Shown here piece by piece: positions 24,091-31,532 of a stretch of DNA of 32,755 bases (the first letter of the stretch is position 1; the number at the start of each line of letters is the position of its first letter). The DNA comes from Candidatus Amphrikana amoebophyrae (GTDB taxonomy: Bacteria > Chlamydiota > Chlamydiia > Chlamydiales > JACRBE01), in assembly GCA_030408475.1 (NCBI GenBank), contig JAUHQG010000043.1, positions 1 to 32,755 of the forward strand, given 5' to 3'. A program made the position numbers and the translations under genes. Under the pieces are notes generated by a model. It saw only the letters and a program-made list of their open reading frames with translations. It was not told the origin of the DNA and searched no databases.

Positions 24091-24119
24091 ATATTACAGC
24101 TCACTTTGATACAAATCAA
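24091..24119 (-). promoter_or_regulatory. Putative promoter for the murF-ftsQ cluster
   Basis: Minus strand TTGATT (24114-24119), a 17-bp spacer and TAATAT (24091-24096), leaving a leader of about 155 nt before murF. It lies in the 338-bp AT-rich spacer 23929-24266 between divergent genes, which holds no gene I can see. Confidence 0.4.
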
Positions 24120-24266
24120 TTGAATCCAATCAAACTAACATAACACACTTGTAAACAACAACTTAAGGTTTTTTACAAATATCATACAATCTATTTTTTC
24201 CCTACCTAATTTACTCCCCATATGCTATTTATTAGGTAATAGAAATGATATAATAGGGTGGTAAAA

Positions 24267-24875
24267 ATGGCAGAGTCTATTTCGCCAATGGGGGCGCAAC
24301 CTGCTGATTTTCAGCATAGTAAATTTAAAGGCAGTTTCTATTCGTCTGATCTGTCTGAAATGAAGCACTCTCTAATGGAAGAGTGTCAGTACTTAATCAT
24401 GGATCCTAACCAGCTTCTTGGTGTCGTGCAAAGTTTCCAAGGTTTTTTAGAATCGGCTGACCCCCACTTTCAAAACGCATATAAAACGCTAAAGCCCCAT
24501 ATTGAAGATTATTGCACGCAAAAAAACCAAGACCCCGCATTCAAACTCACCCCCATCGGGAAAAATCAAATTGCAGAAGCGGCTCAACAGCTCAATAATG
24601 TCAAAATCAACCTCACTCCAGACCAATTTTCTAAAGGTGTCCATAACACCTTGATTAATATGATGAATGATATTGAAAAAGAAGCAAAAACTCCACAGCT
24701 CTTTGCTAGGCTAACGGGAGTTGTTTCTAGCCTTTGCAGTTTAGAAACCTTTAGTTCTGATCCTGGAATGAATGAGCTATTTTTCGACATGAGTTCATAC
24801 ACCATGGGCGAACTATCTGCGGTGTCCGTTTCTGATATCAATGCGAGCATAAAAGCGTTGCTAGACGCTCTGTGA
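24267..24875 (+). CDS. Unrecognised protein, triplet paralogue 1
   Basis: 202 residues from the ATG at 24267, chosen because AGGG lies 8 nt upstream; an in-frame GTG at 24258 has no ribosome-binding site. A TATAAT at 24249-24254 has no good -35. Mostly predicted helix, no membrane segment, polar Ser/Pro/Gln-rich first 20 residues. It shares with the next two genes an x-T-[PDE]-x-Q-[FV] motif (LTPDQF, 116-121) followed by helices, and with the third also DPNQLLGV (46-53). The family is not recognised. The soluble helical build and polar N-terminus would suit a secreted protein, without proof. Confidence 0.75.
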   Translation: MAESISPMGAQPADFQHSKFKGSFYSSDLSEMKHSLMEECQYLIMDPNQLLGVVQSFQGFLESADPHFQNAYKTLKPHIEDYCTQKNQDPAFKLTPIGKNQIAEAAQQLNNVKINLTPDQFSKGVHNTLINMMNDIEKEAKTPQLFARLTGVVSSLCSLETFSSDPGMNELFFDMSSYTMGELSAVSVSDINASIKALLDAL

Positions 24876-24910
24876 AATTAGCAAAAATTTTACTTAACAA
24901 TATTTATACT

Positions 24911-24945
24911 CCTTGCTATGTTAATAAGATCTTAACAAAGCAAGG
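24911..24945 (+). promoter_or_regulatory. Hairpin covering the ribosome-binding site of the 24953 gene
   Basis: CCTTGCT (24911-24917) pairs with AGCAAGG (24939-24945), then after an A-A mismatch TGTTAA (24919-24924) pairs with TTAACA (24932-24937): 13 base pairs with a 7-nt loop. The 3' arm contains the AAGG of the AAGGAG ribosome-binding site, 8 nt before the ATG. There is no T tract. A TATACT just upstream (24905-24910) lacks a good -35; if it were used, the 5' arm would not be transcribed completely. Confidence 0.65.
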
Positions 24946-24952
24946 AGCAATC

Positions 24953-25669
24953 ATGGCTACACCTATCGATACCACTGGATCAACGGCAGTTTTACCCGAA
25001 AAACCAGCTACACTAAAACCCATATATCCTGGGAACTTAGCTGGAATTGTGTCAGAATTAGACTCAGGAATTTTTTATGCATTATCTCAAGGCAATCCCG
25101 CTGCATTTTTTAATAGCCCATTAGGTGGAACAGATCAAGGCCAAGGGTTCATCAATACTATTGGCATCATCATGACTATAATTGCCCCTACTGACACAAC
25201 AACTTTTGAAGTTTTGCAAGCGGCCTACACCAAAATGAAGGCGATTTTTAATGCCAATAATAACGCACCTAATTCCGCTTATGCAGAGCCTCTTAAAAGT
25301 TTTGATACAGCTTGGCTATCTATTTCAGCTACCATAAATGCTGCAACTGTTACAGATCCTCAATTCAATAATCTTGTAACAAAAATTATGTCTAAAGCGA
25401 TAAGTATGATCAACGCTGCTGCTAAAGGCGATTTTTCAAAGCCTGCTACTCAAAATTTAGTATGGAACGCAAATGGCATGGTTGCTTGTTTAGCCGATCT
25501 CAATATATATACAGATACCAACCCTAAAGACGACTATATTAAATACGCTCCATTGCGCTCCGCCTTTGAAGCCTTACAAAGCATTATTGAAAATCCTGAG
25601 CCTAACCAAGCTTGTAAAGATGCGATAGCTCCCATGCAAGCTTTTGCAAACTTATACAAAGATGACTAG
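24953..25669 (+). CDS. Unrecognised protein, triplet paralogue 2
   Basis: 238 residues from the ATG at 24953, selected over the longer in-frame ORF because AAGGAG lies at the right distance. The first 25 residues are Thr/Ser/Pro-rich (MATPIDTTGSTAVLPEKPAT). The body is Ala/Asn/Ile-rich and helical, without a membrane anchor although IIMTII is hydrophobic. VTDPQF at 133-138 aligns with LTPDQF and FTEPQV of its neighbours and is followed in all three by a similar amphipathic helix region. No function is recognised. The hairpin at 24911-24945 may control its translation. Confidence 0.75.
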   Translation: MATPIDTTGSTAVLPEKPATLKPIYPGNLAGIVSELDSGIFYALSQGNPAAFFNSPLGGTDQGQGFINTIGIIMTIIAPTDTTTFEVLQAAYTKMKAIFNANNNAPNSAYAEPLKSFDTAWLSISATINAATVTDPQFNNLVTKIMSKAISMINAAAKGDFSKPATQNLVWNANGMVACLADLNIYTDTNPKDDYIKYAPLRSAFEALQSIIENPEPNQACKDAIAPMQAFANLYKDD

Positions 25670-25785
25670 AAAAGTTGCTGTTTTTTTAACTCACTGTAAG
25701 TTAGTGGATTATGCTATAATATTTACTTACCATTAAATCATCTTCTTGCTATATCTAAAAGAAAGATCAAAATAGGAGTTAATTC

Positions 25786-26580
25786 ATGGTCAACCCGGTA
25801 AATGGAACAAATTTCCACCAGTCCGACAGTAATAATGCGCCTAATGATATAATGAATAATATTGTAAATGCTTTTGAATCTGGAGTCGTTTCTTGTATTG
25901 CCTCTGATCCTAGTACGCTCGCACAATTAAGTCCCTCACAGGTTTTGGGAATGACCGATGTATTACAACAAATCGGCAAACAGATCGGAGGCTCTTTCGA
26001 AAGAGATGTAGATACAATTTCAGCAGCTTTAACAAGTATAGTCAAACCCTATAATGATCTTCCTGATGACGATCTAAGTGCATGGGTTGGTGGGCAAACA
26101 TCCTTCAAAGACTATAATGGTGGAAAGCCTGTTGCTAGTTTTACTCAGGCAGCTCACACAGTTGTCACAGTAGGAAGTAGCCTTTCTAGTGATATAAAAG
26201 GGGTGAATTTTACAGAACCTCAGGTTTTAACTATGGTTCAGGGAACTCTATCATCTGTTATCGATAAATTAAACACCGAAGGATTTGGACAGTCACAAAG
26301 TTATGCTATGCGCATAGCTGGATCTATGGAATTATTTAGTGATATGGGGTCATCTTTTGAAGGTCCATTAGCTAATATTATCACAGCTGTTCAACAAGAT
26401 GCAAGCTCATGGGGAGAGACATATAATACACAATCAGGTGGGGTAAACCAAGGGGTTGCTAACTATAACCAACTTACAACAGACTTACAAACTTTATGCA
26501 AAGACTATGGAAATAGCCCTCAATCTAAAGACTATCCCTTACCCACATTTGTTCCTCAACCTCCCCCTTCAACTTCTTAG
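25786..26580 (+). CDS. Unrecognised protein, triplet paralogue 3
   Basis: 264 residues; AGGAG lies 8 nt before the ATG and a TATAAT is at 25715-25720 with no clear -35. The Asn/Ser/Thr-rich first 20 residues resemble many chlamydial type III secretion substrates, a weak argument. SPSQVLGM (49-56) matches DPNQLLGV of paralogue 1, and FTEPQV (142-147) matches the shared motif. The C-terminus is a proline-rich PTFVPQPPPSTS. Acidic and soluble. No known domain recognised. Confidence 0.75.
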   Translation: MVNPVNGTNFHQSDSNNAPNDIMNNIVNAFESGVVSCIASDPSTLAQLSPSQVLGMTDVLQQIGKQIGGSFERDVDTISAALTSIVKPYNDLPDDDLSAWVGGQTSFKDYNGGKPVASFTQAAHTVVTVGSSLSSDIKGVNFTEPQVLTMVQGTLSSVIDKLNTEGFGQSQSYAMRIAGSMELFSDMGSSFEGPLANIITAVQQDASSWGETYNTQSGGVNQGVANYNQLTTDLQTLCKDYGNSPQSKDYPLPTFVPQPPPSTS

Positions 26581-26593
26581 TTAAAGAATGTGT

Positions 26594-26631
26594 GTTTACA
26601 AAATAGGCTTTTTTAGATAAACATCATCTTT
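26594..26631 (-). repeat. Dispersed 38-nt repeat, copy B
   Basis: Reverse complement matches 14913-14950 at 35 of 38 positions. On the minus strand it encodes KMMFI and a TAA where copy A encodes KTMFI and TAA, so it may be the decayed end of a relative of the 14446 gene. It lies just after paralogue 3 in the opposite orientation. Beyond it on the minus strand, CTGTCGAAAAACAAGT (26636-26651) recurs with one change at 32549-32564. Confidence 0.85.
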
Positions 26632-26678
26632 TCAGACTTGTTTTTCGACAGACTGTTACACACAACTTGGGTTTAAAG

Positions 26679-26707
26679 TTGACACAAAGTTGATCTTGAG
26701 GCAGAAT
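26679..26707 (+). promoter_or_regulatory. Promoter of tRNA-Cys
   Basis: A perfect -35 TTGACA (26679-26684), a 17-bp spacer and CAGAAT (26702-26707), with the tRNA beginning 13 nt later. Confidence 0.65.
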
Positions 26708-26719
26708 ATGTAGCAATAA

Positions 26720-26791
26720 GGTGGCATGGCCAAGTGGTAAGGCGGAAGCCTGCAAAGCTTCTATTCCCCAGTTCGAATCTGGGTGCCACCT
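26720..26791 (+). tRNA. tRNA-Cys (anticodon GCA)
   Basis: Full cloverleaf by hand: acceptor GGTGGCA/TGCCACC, D arm GCC/GGC, anticodon stem GAAGC/GCTTC with loop CTGCAAA (anticodon GCA at 26752-26754), T arm CCCAG-TTCGAAT-CTGGG, and U73, an identity element for CysRS. No encoded CCA. A run of T follows (to 26798) and could terminate transcription. cysS is in the same window. Confidence 0.97.
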
Positions 26792-26817
26792 TTTTTTTCT
26801 TTCACACTTGTTTTATT

Positions 26818-27609
26818 ATGCTCTATTTAGTCCCCACACCCATTGGCAACTTAAAAGACATCACTCTTAGAGCTCTAGAAACTCTAAAAGAGTGCTCTCT
26901 CATCCTTTGTGAAGACACAAAAATTAGTCTTAAACTCATTCGCCACTTCGATATCGACACCCATTTAGAAAGCTATCACAAATTTTCTGAAAGAAAAAAA
27001 CTCAACTCTATTATCTCTTTACTTGAAAATGGCGATGATATTGCCCTCATATCAGACGCTGGTACCCCTGCTATTTGTGACCCCGGCGCTTTGCTCATTC
27101 AAGAATGTGTCAAAAAACAAATCACCATCACCTCTTTACCTGGAGCTTGCGCTTTATCTGTTGCCATGAGTTTATCCGGTAATGAAAATGCCCCCTCTCA
27201 ATTTTTAGGATTTGTCCCTAAAAAAGGATCTGATAAAAAAGCTTTCTTACTCAAAATGGCCTCTTTTGAAGGCTTCTCATTTGCTTACGATACCCCTCAT
27301 CAAATCACCAAAACCCTTAAAGAACTTGAATCTTTTGAAGTTGAAATCGCTATATTTAGAGAATTGACTAAATTGCATGAGCAAATTGTTTTTGGCTCTC
27401 CAAAAGAAGTGGCTCAAAAGCTAACTCTAAAAGGTGAGTTTGTTTTAATGGTAAAAGGTAAGCCCCATTTAAAAGAGCAATTGGATGAACAAAAATTATT
27501 CGATAAATTGACCCAAGAGTTCAATATGAGCCCATCGCATGCTGTAAAATTAATGGCTGATCTGCTCAATAAAAGTAAAAAAGATTTGTACAAACTTTTT
27601 GCTCAATAA
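26818..27609 (+). CDS. rsmI: 16S rRNA 2'-O-ribose C1402 methyltransferase
   Basis: Methylates C1402 in the 16S rRNA decoding centre using SAM. I use the ATG at 26818; a longer frame would begin inside the tRNA gene. The protein (263 residues) starts MLYLVPTPIGNLKDITLRALE, then LCEDTKIS, ISDAGTPAICDPG and LPGACALSVAM, the characteristic RsmI motifs of the tetrapyrrole-methylase fold. The C-terminus keeps a helical extension (SPSHAVKLMADLLNKSKKDLYKLF). No strong ribosome-binding site; it follows tRNA-Cys by 26 nt. Confidence 0.95.
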   Translation: MLYLVPTPIGNLKDITLRALETLKECSLILCEDTKISLKLIRHFDIDTHLESYHKFSERKKLNSIISLLENGDDIALISDAGTPAICDPGALLIQECVKKQITITSLPGACALSVAMSLSGNENAPSQFLGFVPKKGSDKKAFLLKMASFEGFSFAYDTPHQITKTLKELESFEVEIAIFRELTKLHEQIVFGSPKEVAQKLTLKGEFVLMVKGKPHLKEQLDEQKLFDKLTQEFNMSPSHAVKLMADLLNKSKKDLYKLFAQ

Positions 27610-27628
27610 TTTCCTTTTAGTCTATACT
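27599..27628 (+). promoter_or_regulatory. Putative promoter of the kinase gene
   Basis: TTGCTC (27599-27604), an 18-bp spacer and TATACT (27623-27628), overlapping the end of rsmI and 32 nt before the kinase ATG. Confidence 0.4.
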
Positions 27629-27660
27629 CTCCTTTCAAAACTGACTAACTCAGGAAATCA

Positions 27661-28950
27661 ATGTCCATATTTCTTCCTGCAATCCAACCAGCTGCTGTTT
27701 ACTATCCCAAACTAGCTACTGAGGTTTGCACACTAACTACTCAATTAGACATCGGATCAGCAAATCAAATTGCTCATATTTGGAATACATTTAGATTTCA
27801 AAGTTATTATCCTCGAGAATTGCACCGCCATGACATGAAACCTGGTAAACGATTCGCTAATTACAGCCACTTAGAAAAGACGGTTATTTTTATCCATCAA
27901 AACTTAATGATAGTGCTTTTGGAAATGAAGACAGGGGGGTTCAAACGAATTTGGATCTCTTTAGTAGTTGAAGAACACTTTCGCCCCCCACCAGGATTTT
28001 CTCCTGTCACCCTAAGAATTATGGCATTAAAAGAAGCCAAAAACATCTCTCCCCAAGATATCGGCAGCCTTCATCATGAAGAAGCTATAAGCAGGCTCTT
28101 TAACTCAGTTCATATTGCTAGGCCAGCTTCCTTTGCTTTGTTCACCCGATATCAAGATCCCAACTCTTTTGCTTATTTACAAATTGCATATAAGGCAGAT
28201 CTCAAATCTTATCTTGTTTTTTTGAAAGCTAAACCCTCTCTTTCATCTCAAGATATTCGCAATATTCTTACTATGTGTATTCATATTTCTCAAGGGCTTG
28301 AGCTAATGCACTTTTACAATGTAATTCATTGTGACCTCAGTCCTGGAAATATATTTATAGAGGACTTGGGAGAGAAAGTGAAAGCTGTTATTGCAGATCT
28401 AGGAGGGGCTCGATACGCCTGTTGTATAGATGAACATATAAGATTTAGAACTTACATATTTGATGCTCTTAAAAAACAAAGAGCTGTTGACCCTGTTCTC
28501 CAGGCAATCGTAGCTCAAAAAAAACGCAATAATGAGTCCTTACTAGTTGATCCTTTTTTGTATGTCAGACAATCCCAAAATCGTCCCAATCCAAAATCTC
28601 TGTATTTACTCGCTCTGTTTTGGAATAAAATTCTTGGTGGCGAACCCTTTGATAAAGGGACACCCAATTTTTGCGCTCCAGAAGTTGAAGAATCCTATTT
28701 GTGGAGTAAAGCTGCTGATGTGTATTCATTTGGGCGAATTATTTCTACTATTTTTGTCTCCTTGCCTCATCTTCGTCTTTGCTTTGCCCAATTAGGACTT
28801 GAGAGAGAAATTCCTCAACTTATTGGTATGATGACTCGCCAAATCCCAAGTGAACGCCCCACAATATCAGAGACAACCTTTACCCTTATCAACTTAGCTA
28901 ATAAAATAGCTCGTGTAGCCCCCAGGCTGAATATCAGCCACAGAATATAG
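27661..28950 (+). CDS. Eukaryotic-like Ser/Thr protein kinase, atypical
   Basis: 429 residues. About 110 N-terminal residues of unknown type precede a kinase fold: ALKEAK (Lys124 or Lys127 as the ATP lysine), EEAISRLF (helix C Glu140/141), HCDLSPGN with catalytic Asp225 and Asn230, DLGG (Asp246) in place of DFG, GTPNFCAPE (APE at 339-341), DVYSFGRI (Asp353) and Arg399. Catalytic residues are present, so it could be active; His-Cys-Asp makes it a non-RD kinase. About 90 residues are inserted between DLGG and APE, where kinases normally have 20-30. No membrane segment, PASTA or FHA domain, unlike typical chlamydial Pkn proteins. AGGAAA precedes the ATG. It may be a host-directed effector. Confidence 0.8.
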   Translation: MSIFLPAIQPAAVYYPKLATEVCTLTTQLDIGSANQIAHIWNTFRFQSYYPRELHRHDMKPGKRFANYSHLEKTVIFIHQNLMIVLLEMKTGGFKRIWISLVVEEHFRPPPGFSPVTLRIMALKEAKNISPQDIGSLHHEEAISRLFNSVHIARPASFALFTRYQDPNSFAYLQIAYKADLKSYLVFLKAKPSLSSQDIRNILTMCIHISQGLELMHFYNVIHCDLSPGNIFIEDLGEKVKAVIADLGGARYACCIDEHIRFRTYIFDALKKQRAVDPVLQAIVAQKKRNNESLLVDPFLYVRQSQNRPNPKSLYLLALFWNKILGGEPFDKGTPNFCAPEVEESYLWSKAADVYSFGRIISTIFVSLPHLRLCFAQLGLEREIPQLIGMMTRQIPSERPTISETTFTLINLANKIARVAPRLNISHRI

Positions 28951-28953
28951 CTA

Positions 28954-29009
28954 TTGAAATATATCTAAATTCGGTGTAAATTTAACTCCTAAACACCGAA
29001 ATATAGGAG
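28954..29009 (+). promoter_or_regulatory. Promoter, dyad and anti-SD element before groEL-like gene
   Basis: TTGAAA (28954-28959), a 17-bp spacer and TAAATT (28977-28982) form a promoter candidate. TTCGGTGT (28970-28977) and ACACCGAA (28993-29000) are perfect 8-bp inverted arms flanking the -10 box. Inside the loop CTCCTA (28986-28991) is complementary to the ribosome-binding site TAGGAG (29004-29009). The dyad is not the CIRCE sequence bound by HrcA. Confidence 0.55.
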
Positions 29010-29014
29010 CAGTC

Positions 29015-30604
29015 ATGAGCGCAAAGGAATTAATATTTGAAGAAGAAGCACGCCAAAAACTTCTTGATGGAATCGAAAAACTAGCTGAAGTTGTCGAAGT
29101 TACTCTTGGGCCTAAAGGACTAAATGTTGGCTTAGATGCCTCATTTGGTGCGCCAAAAATCACAAACCACGGAAACTCAATAGTTTCTGATGTTGAGCTT
29201 AAAGATCAATATGCCAACATGGGCGTTGCTTTAGCTAAAGAAGTTGCTTCTAAAGTAAAAGAAGCTTGTGGGGATGGCACTACAGTGGCCATTATGCTTT
29301 TAAATGCATTCGTTCAAAGCGGCGTTAAATATATCGCATCCGGCTCATCTCCTATTCATATTAAACGAGGCATTGAAAAAGCAGTTGATTGTGTCATAAA
29401 ATATATTGAAAATATGGCGAAAGAAGTCACCGATGAATCAGATATTCAAAAAATTGCTCAAATATCGGCTGGTGGAAATGAAGAAATTGGTAAATTTATC
29501 CATGATGCTGTCCAAATGGTAGGCCGCATGGGTGTTATTACCATCGAAGAGGGTAAATCAACTTCAACTCAAATCGAAAACGTTAAGGGAATGCGCTTTG
29601 ATAGAGGCTATGTAAGCGCTTATTTCGTTAACAATAATGAAAAGCAAATAGTTGAAATGACTAACCCTAAAGTACTTGTGACTGACAAAAAGATTTCGAC
29701 CATTCACGACCTACTTAATATTTTACAGCCCTTAGCTGCAAGCTCACAAGAATTGTTGATTATAGCAGACGATATAGAATCCGATGCCCTTTCAACATTA
29801 GTTGTGAATAAATTACGCGGTTCTCTTAAAGTTTGCGCTGTGAAAGCGCCAGGATTTGGCGAACGCAAAAAAGCGATGCTTGAAGATATCGCTATATTAA
29901 CTGGGGCTACTCTAGTTACTGAATCAACTGACCTTCAGCTTAAAGATTGTGAAGCATCAGTTTTAGGATCGGTAGATAGTGCTACAATTAGCAAAGATTC
30001 AACAACTTTAGTCACTAATAATGAGTCAAATGAAGCGGTTGAAAAGCGTATCAAGCAAATTGATTTTGAAATTTCTAATGCTTCATCTAATTACGATATT
30101 GAAAAACTACAAGAAAGAAAAGCTAAACTGAGCAGTGGCGTTGCCGTGATTAGTGTTGGCGCTCCAAGTGAAACTGAGATGAAACAAAAAAAGCAAAGCT
30201 ATGAAGATAGCTTAAGCGCTACTCGAGCTTCAATGGAACAAGGGATTGTAATTGGTGGCGGAGCTGCCTTTATTCAAGCTATTGAGTCACTAAAATCTCT
30301 AGAGCTTGACAAAGAAGAAAAAGTAGGCGCTAAAATTGTTGAAAATGCTCTATCTAAGCCGTTTTCTCAAATCGTAAAAAATTGTGGATTAGAGAGTTCA
30401 GTTGTTTTAGATGAAATGCAAAAAGCTGGGAAAACAATGGGATTCAATGCAAATAGCGGAAAAATTGAAGACCTATTTGAAGCTGGAATTATTGATCCAG
30501 CTAAAGTGCTAATTCAAGCTTTAAAATATGCCGCATCTTCAGCTGCCACAACTTTATTAACCGAAGTATTGATTGGCGATGCTCCTGAAGATGAGATGGA
30601 GTAA
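29015..30604 (+). CDS. groEL3: Divergent GroEL paralogue (GroEL3 type)
   Basis: About 529 residues, full-length chaperonin fold: TLGPKGLNV at the start, CGDGTTVA (Asp87 kept), AVKAPGFGERKKAMLEDIAILTG in the apical region, EQGIVIGGGAAF and DPAKV at the end. Two ATPase positions differ from E. coli GroEL: Asp52 is His (ITNHG for ITKDG), and the Asp398 position is Glu433 (DKEEKVG for NEDQNVG). The Gly-Gly-Met tail is absent; it ends DAPEDEME. No groES is adjacent. Chlamydiae are known to carry extra divergent groEL genes; as I recall one (CT755) neighbours murF, and here the gene lies about 5 kb from murF. ATP turnover is probably slow or altered. GT9 genes follow immediately. Confidence 0.92.
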   Translation: MSAKELIFEEEARQKLLDGIEKLAEVVEVTLGPKGLNVGLDASFGAPKITNHGNSIVSDVELKDQYANMGVALAKEVASKVKEACGDGTTVAIMLLNAFVQSGVKYIASGSSPIHIKRGIEKAVDCVIKYIENMAKEVTDESDIQKIAQISAGGNEEIGKFIHDAVQMVGRMGVITIEEGKSTSTQIENVKGMRFDRGYVSAYFVNNNEKQIVEMTNPKVLVTDKKISTIHDLLNILQPLAASSQELLIIADDIESDALSTLVVNKLRGSLKVCAVKAPGFGERKKAMLEDIAILTGATLVTESTDLQLKDCEASVLGSVDSATISKDSTTLVTNNESNEAVEKRIKQIDFEISNASSNYDIEKLQERKAKLSSGVAVISVGAPSETEMKQKKQSYEDSLSATRASMEQGIVIGGGAAFIQAIESLKSLELDKEEKVGAKIVENALSKPFSQIVKNCGLESSVVLDEMQKAGKTMGFNANSGKIEDLFEAGIIDPAKVLIQALKYAASSAATTLLTEVLIGDAPEDEME

Positions 30605-30607
30605 CTC

Positions 30608-31531
30608 TTGATAACAAAACGGGTAGCTATTTTATGTGCAACTGGGATTGGCGATGCTCTTCTCATGATGATAGCTGCCCATCAATTGGCTCAAGTTGGC
30701 CATGAGGTGACCCTCTATCACGACTCTCACCATCTTGTTTCTCCTCTATTTAATACTAAAGTGTCATTTCAAGTGTATCCCCATGCATTTTTCCATTTTT
30801 GCCAATACGATCTCGTAATTTTAGAAAATGACAACTCAAAAAGAGCGCATCTATTTTTTGATATGCGCAATCAGTTTGCGGACTCATGTGTCCTTTTTCA
30901 TAAACCTTCTATTAAGTTGCAAAAAGAGCGCGATTTCCTTTTTAATCAACAAATAAGCGTTGCTCAAAATATTCAACAATTCTTGCTGAAATTCTTACCT
31001 AATCCTACTTTAGATAACGGCTTGACTCCCATAGACAAAGTAATCAAAAAACCGAAACAAATAGCCATTCATCCTTCAAGTAATGATAAAAAAAGAAACT
31101 GGTCCATATCAAAGTTTATAGAACTAGCTAAACTTCTAGAAAAACAAGGTTATAATCCCATTTTTACACTCTCTACATCAGAAGCTAAACTTTTTCCAGA
31201 AATAAGCTCTAATGGTTGTAAATTACTCACTTTTAGTGATCTATTAAGCTTAGCTAATTTTTATGCTGAGAGCGAGTATTTTATAGGAAATGACTCTGGT
31301 CCTGGACATATTGCATCAAATGTAAAAGTACCCACCCTAACTTTATCTGGAAATCCGAAACATATAGCAAAGTGGCGCCCTGGTTTTACAGAGGGTAAGG
31401 TGGTAACATTGCCATTTGCACTTCCTAATTTTAAAGGGATAAATTTTGCAGTAAGAGATAATCATTGGCAAAAATTTATCTCGACAAGTCGGGCCCTTAG
31501 ATGCTTTAATAAGCTTAAGAGGGAGAAATAA
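30608..31531 (+). CDS. GT9-family (heptosyltransferase-like) glycosyltransferase 1
   Basis: 307 residues with the two-Rossmann GT-B layout of GT9: ATGIGDALLMMIAAHQL at the start, AIHPSSNDKKRNW in the middle (nucleotide-sugar domain), then GNDSGPGHIASNV, the family's D-x-G-P-x-H motif. The start is TTG at 30608, 3 nt after the groEL stop, with GGAG overlapping the end of groEL, so translation is coupled. GT9 enzymes transfer heptose or related sugars in LPS core synthesis. The acceptor and sugar are unknown, and it is a short family member. Confidence 0.85.
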   Translation: MITKRVAILCATGIGDALLMMIAAHQLAQVGHEVTLYHDSHHLVSPLFNTKVSFQVYPHAFFHFCQYDLVILENDNSKRAHLFFDMRNQFADSCVLFHKPSIKLQKERDFLFNQQISVAQNIQQFLLKFLPNPTLDNGLTPIDKVIKKPKQIAIHPSSNDKKRNWSISKFIELAKLLEKQGYNPIFTLSTSEAKLFPEISSNGCKLLTFSDLLSLANFYAESEYFIGNDSGPGHIASNVKVPTLTLSGNPKHIAKWRPGFTEGKVVTLPFALPNFKGINFAVRDNHWQKFISTSRALRCFNKLKREK

Positions 31532-31532
31532 A

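Noticed and set aside
26636..26651. Hairpin terminator for paralogue 3 in the 26581-26660 spacer
   Set aside because: I found no stable stem with a T tract there; the striking sequence is better explained by the dispersed repeat.
26734..26817. Longer rsmI start beginning inside the tRNA gene
   Set aside because: It would translate tRNA-Cys; RsmI proteins normally start at MLYLVPTPIGN, which begins at 26818.
29015..30604. Main housekeeping groEL with groES operon
   Set aside because: No groES or CIRCE upstream, altered ATPase residues and missing GGM tail; fits an extra chlamydial paralogue.
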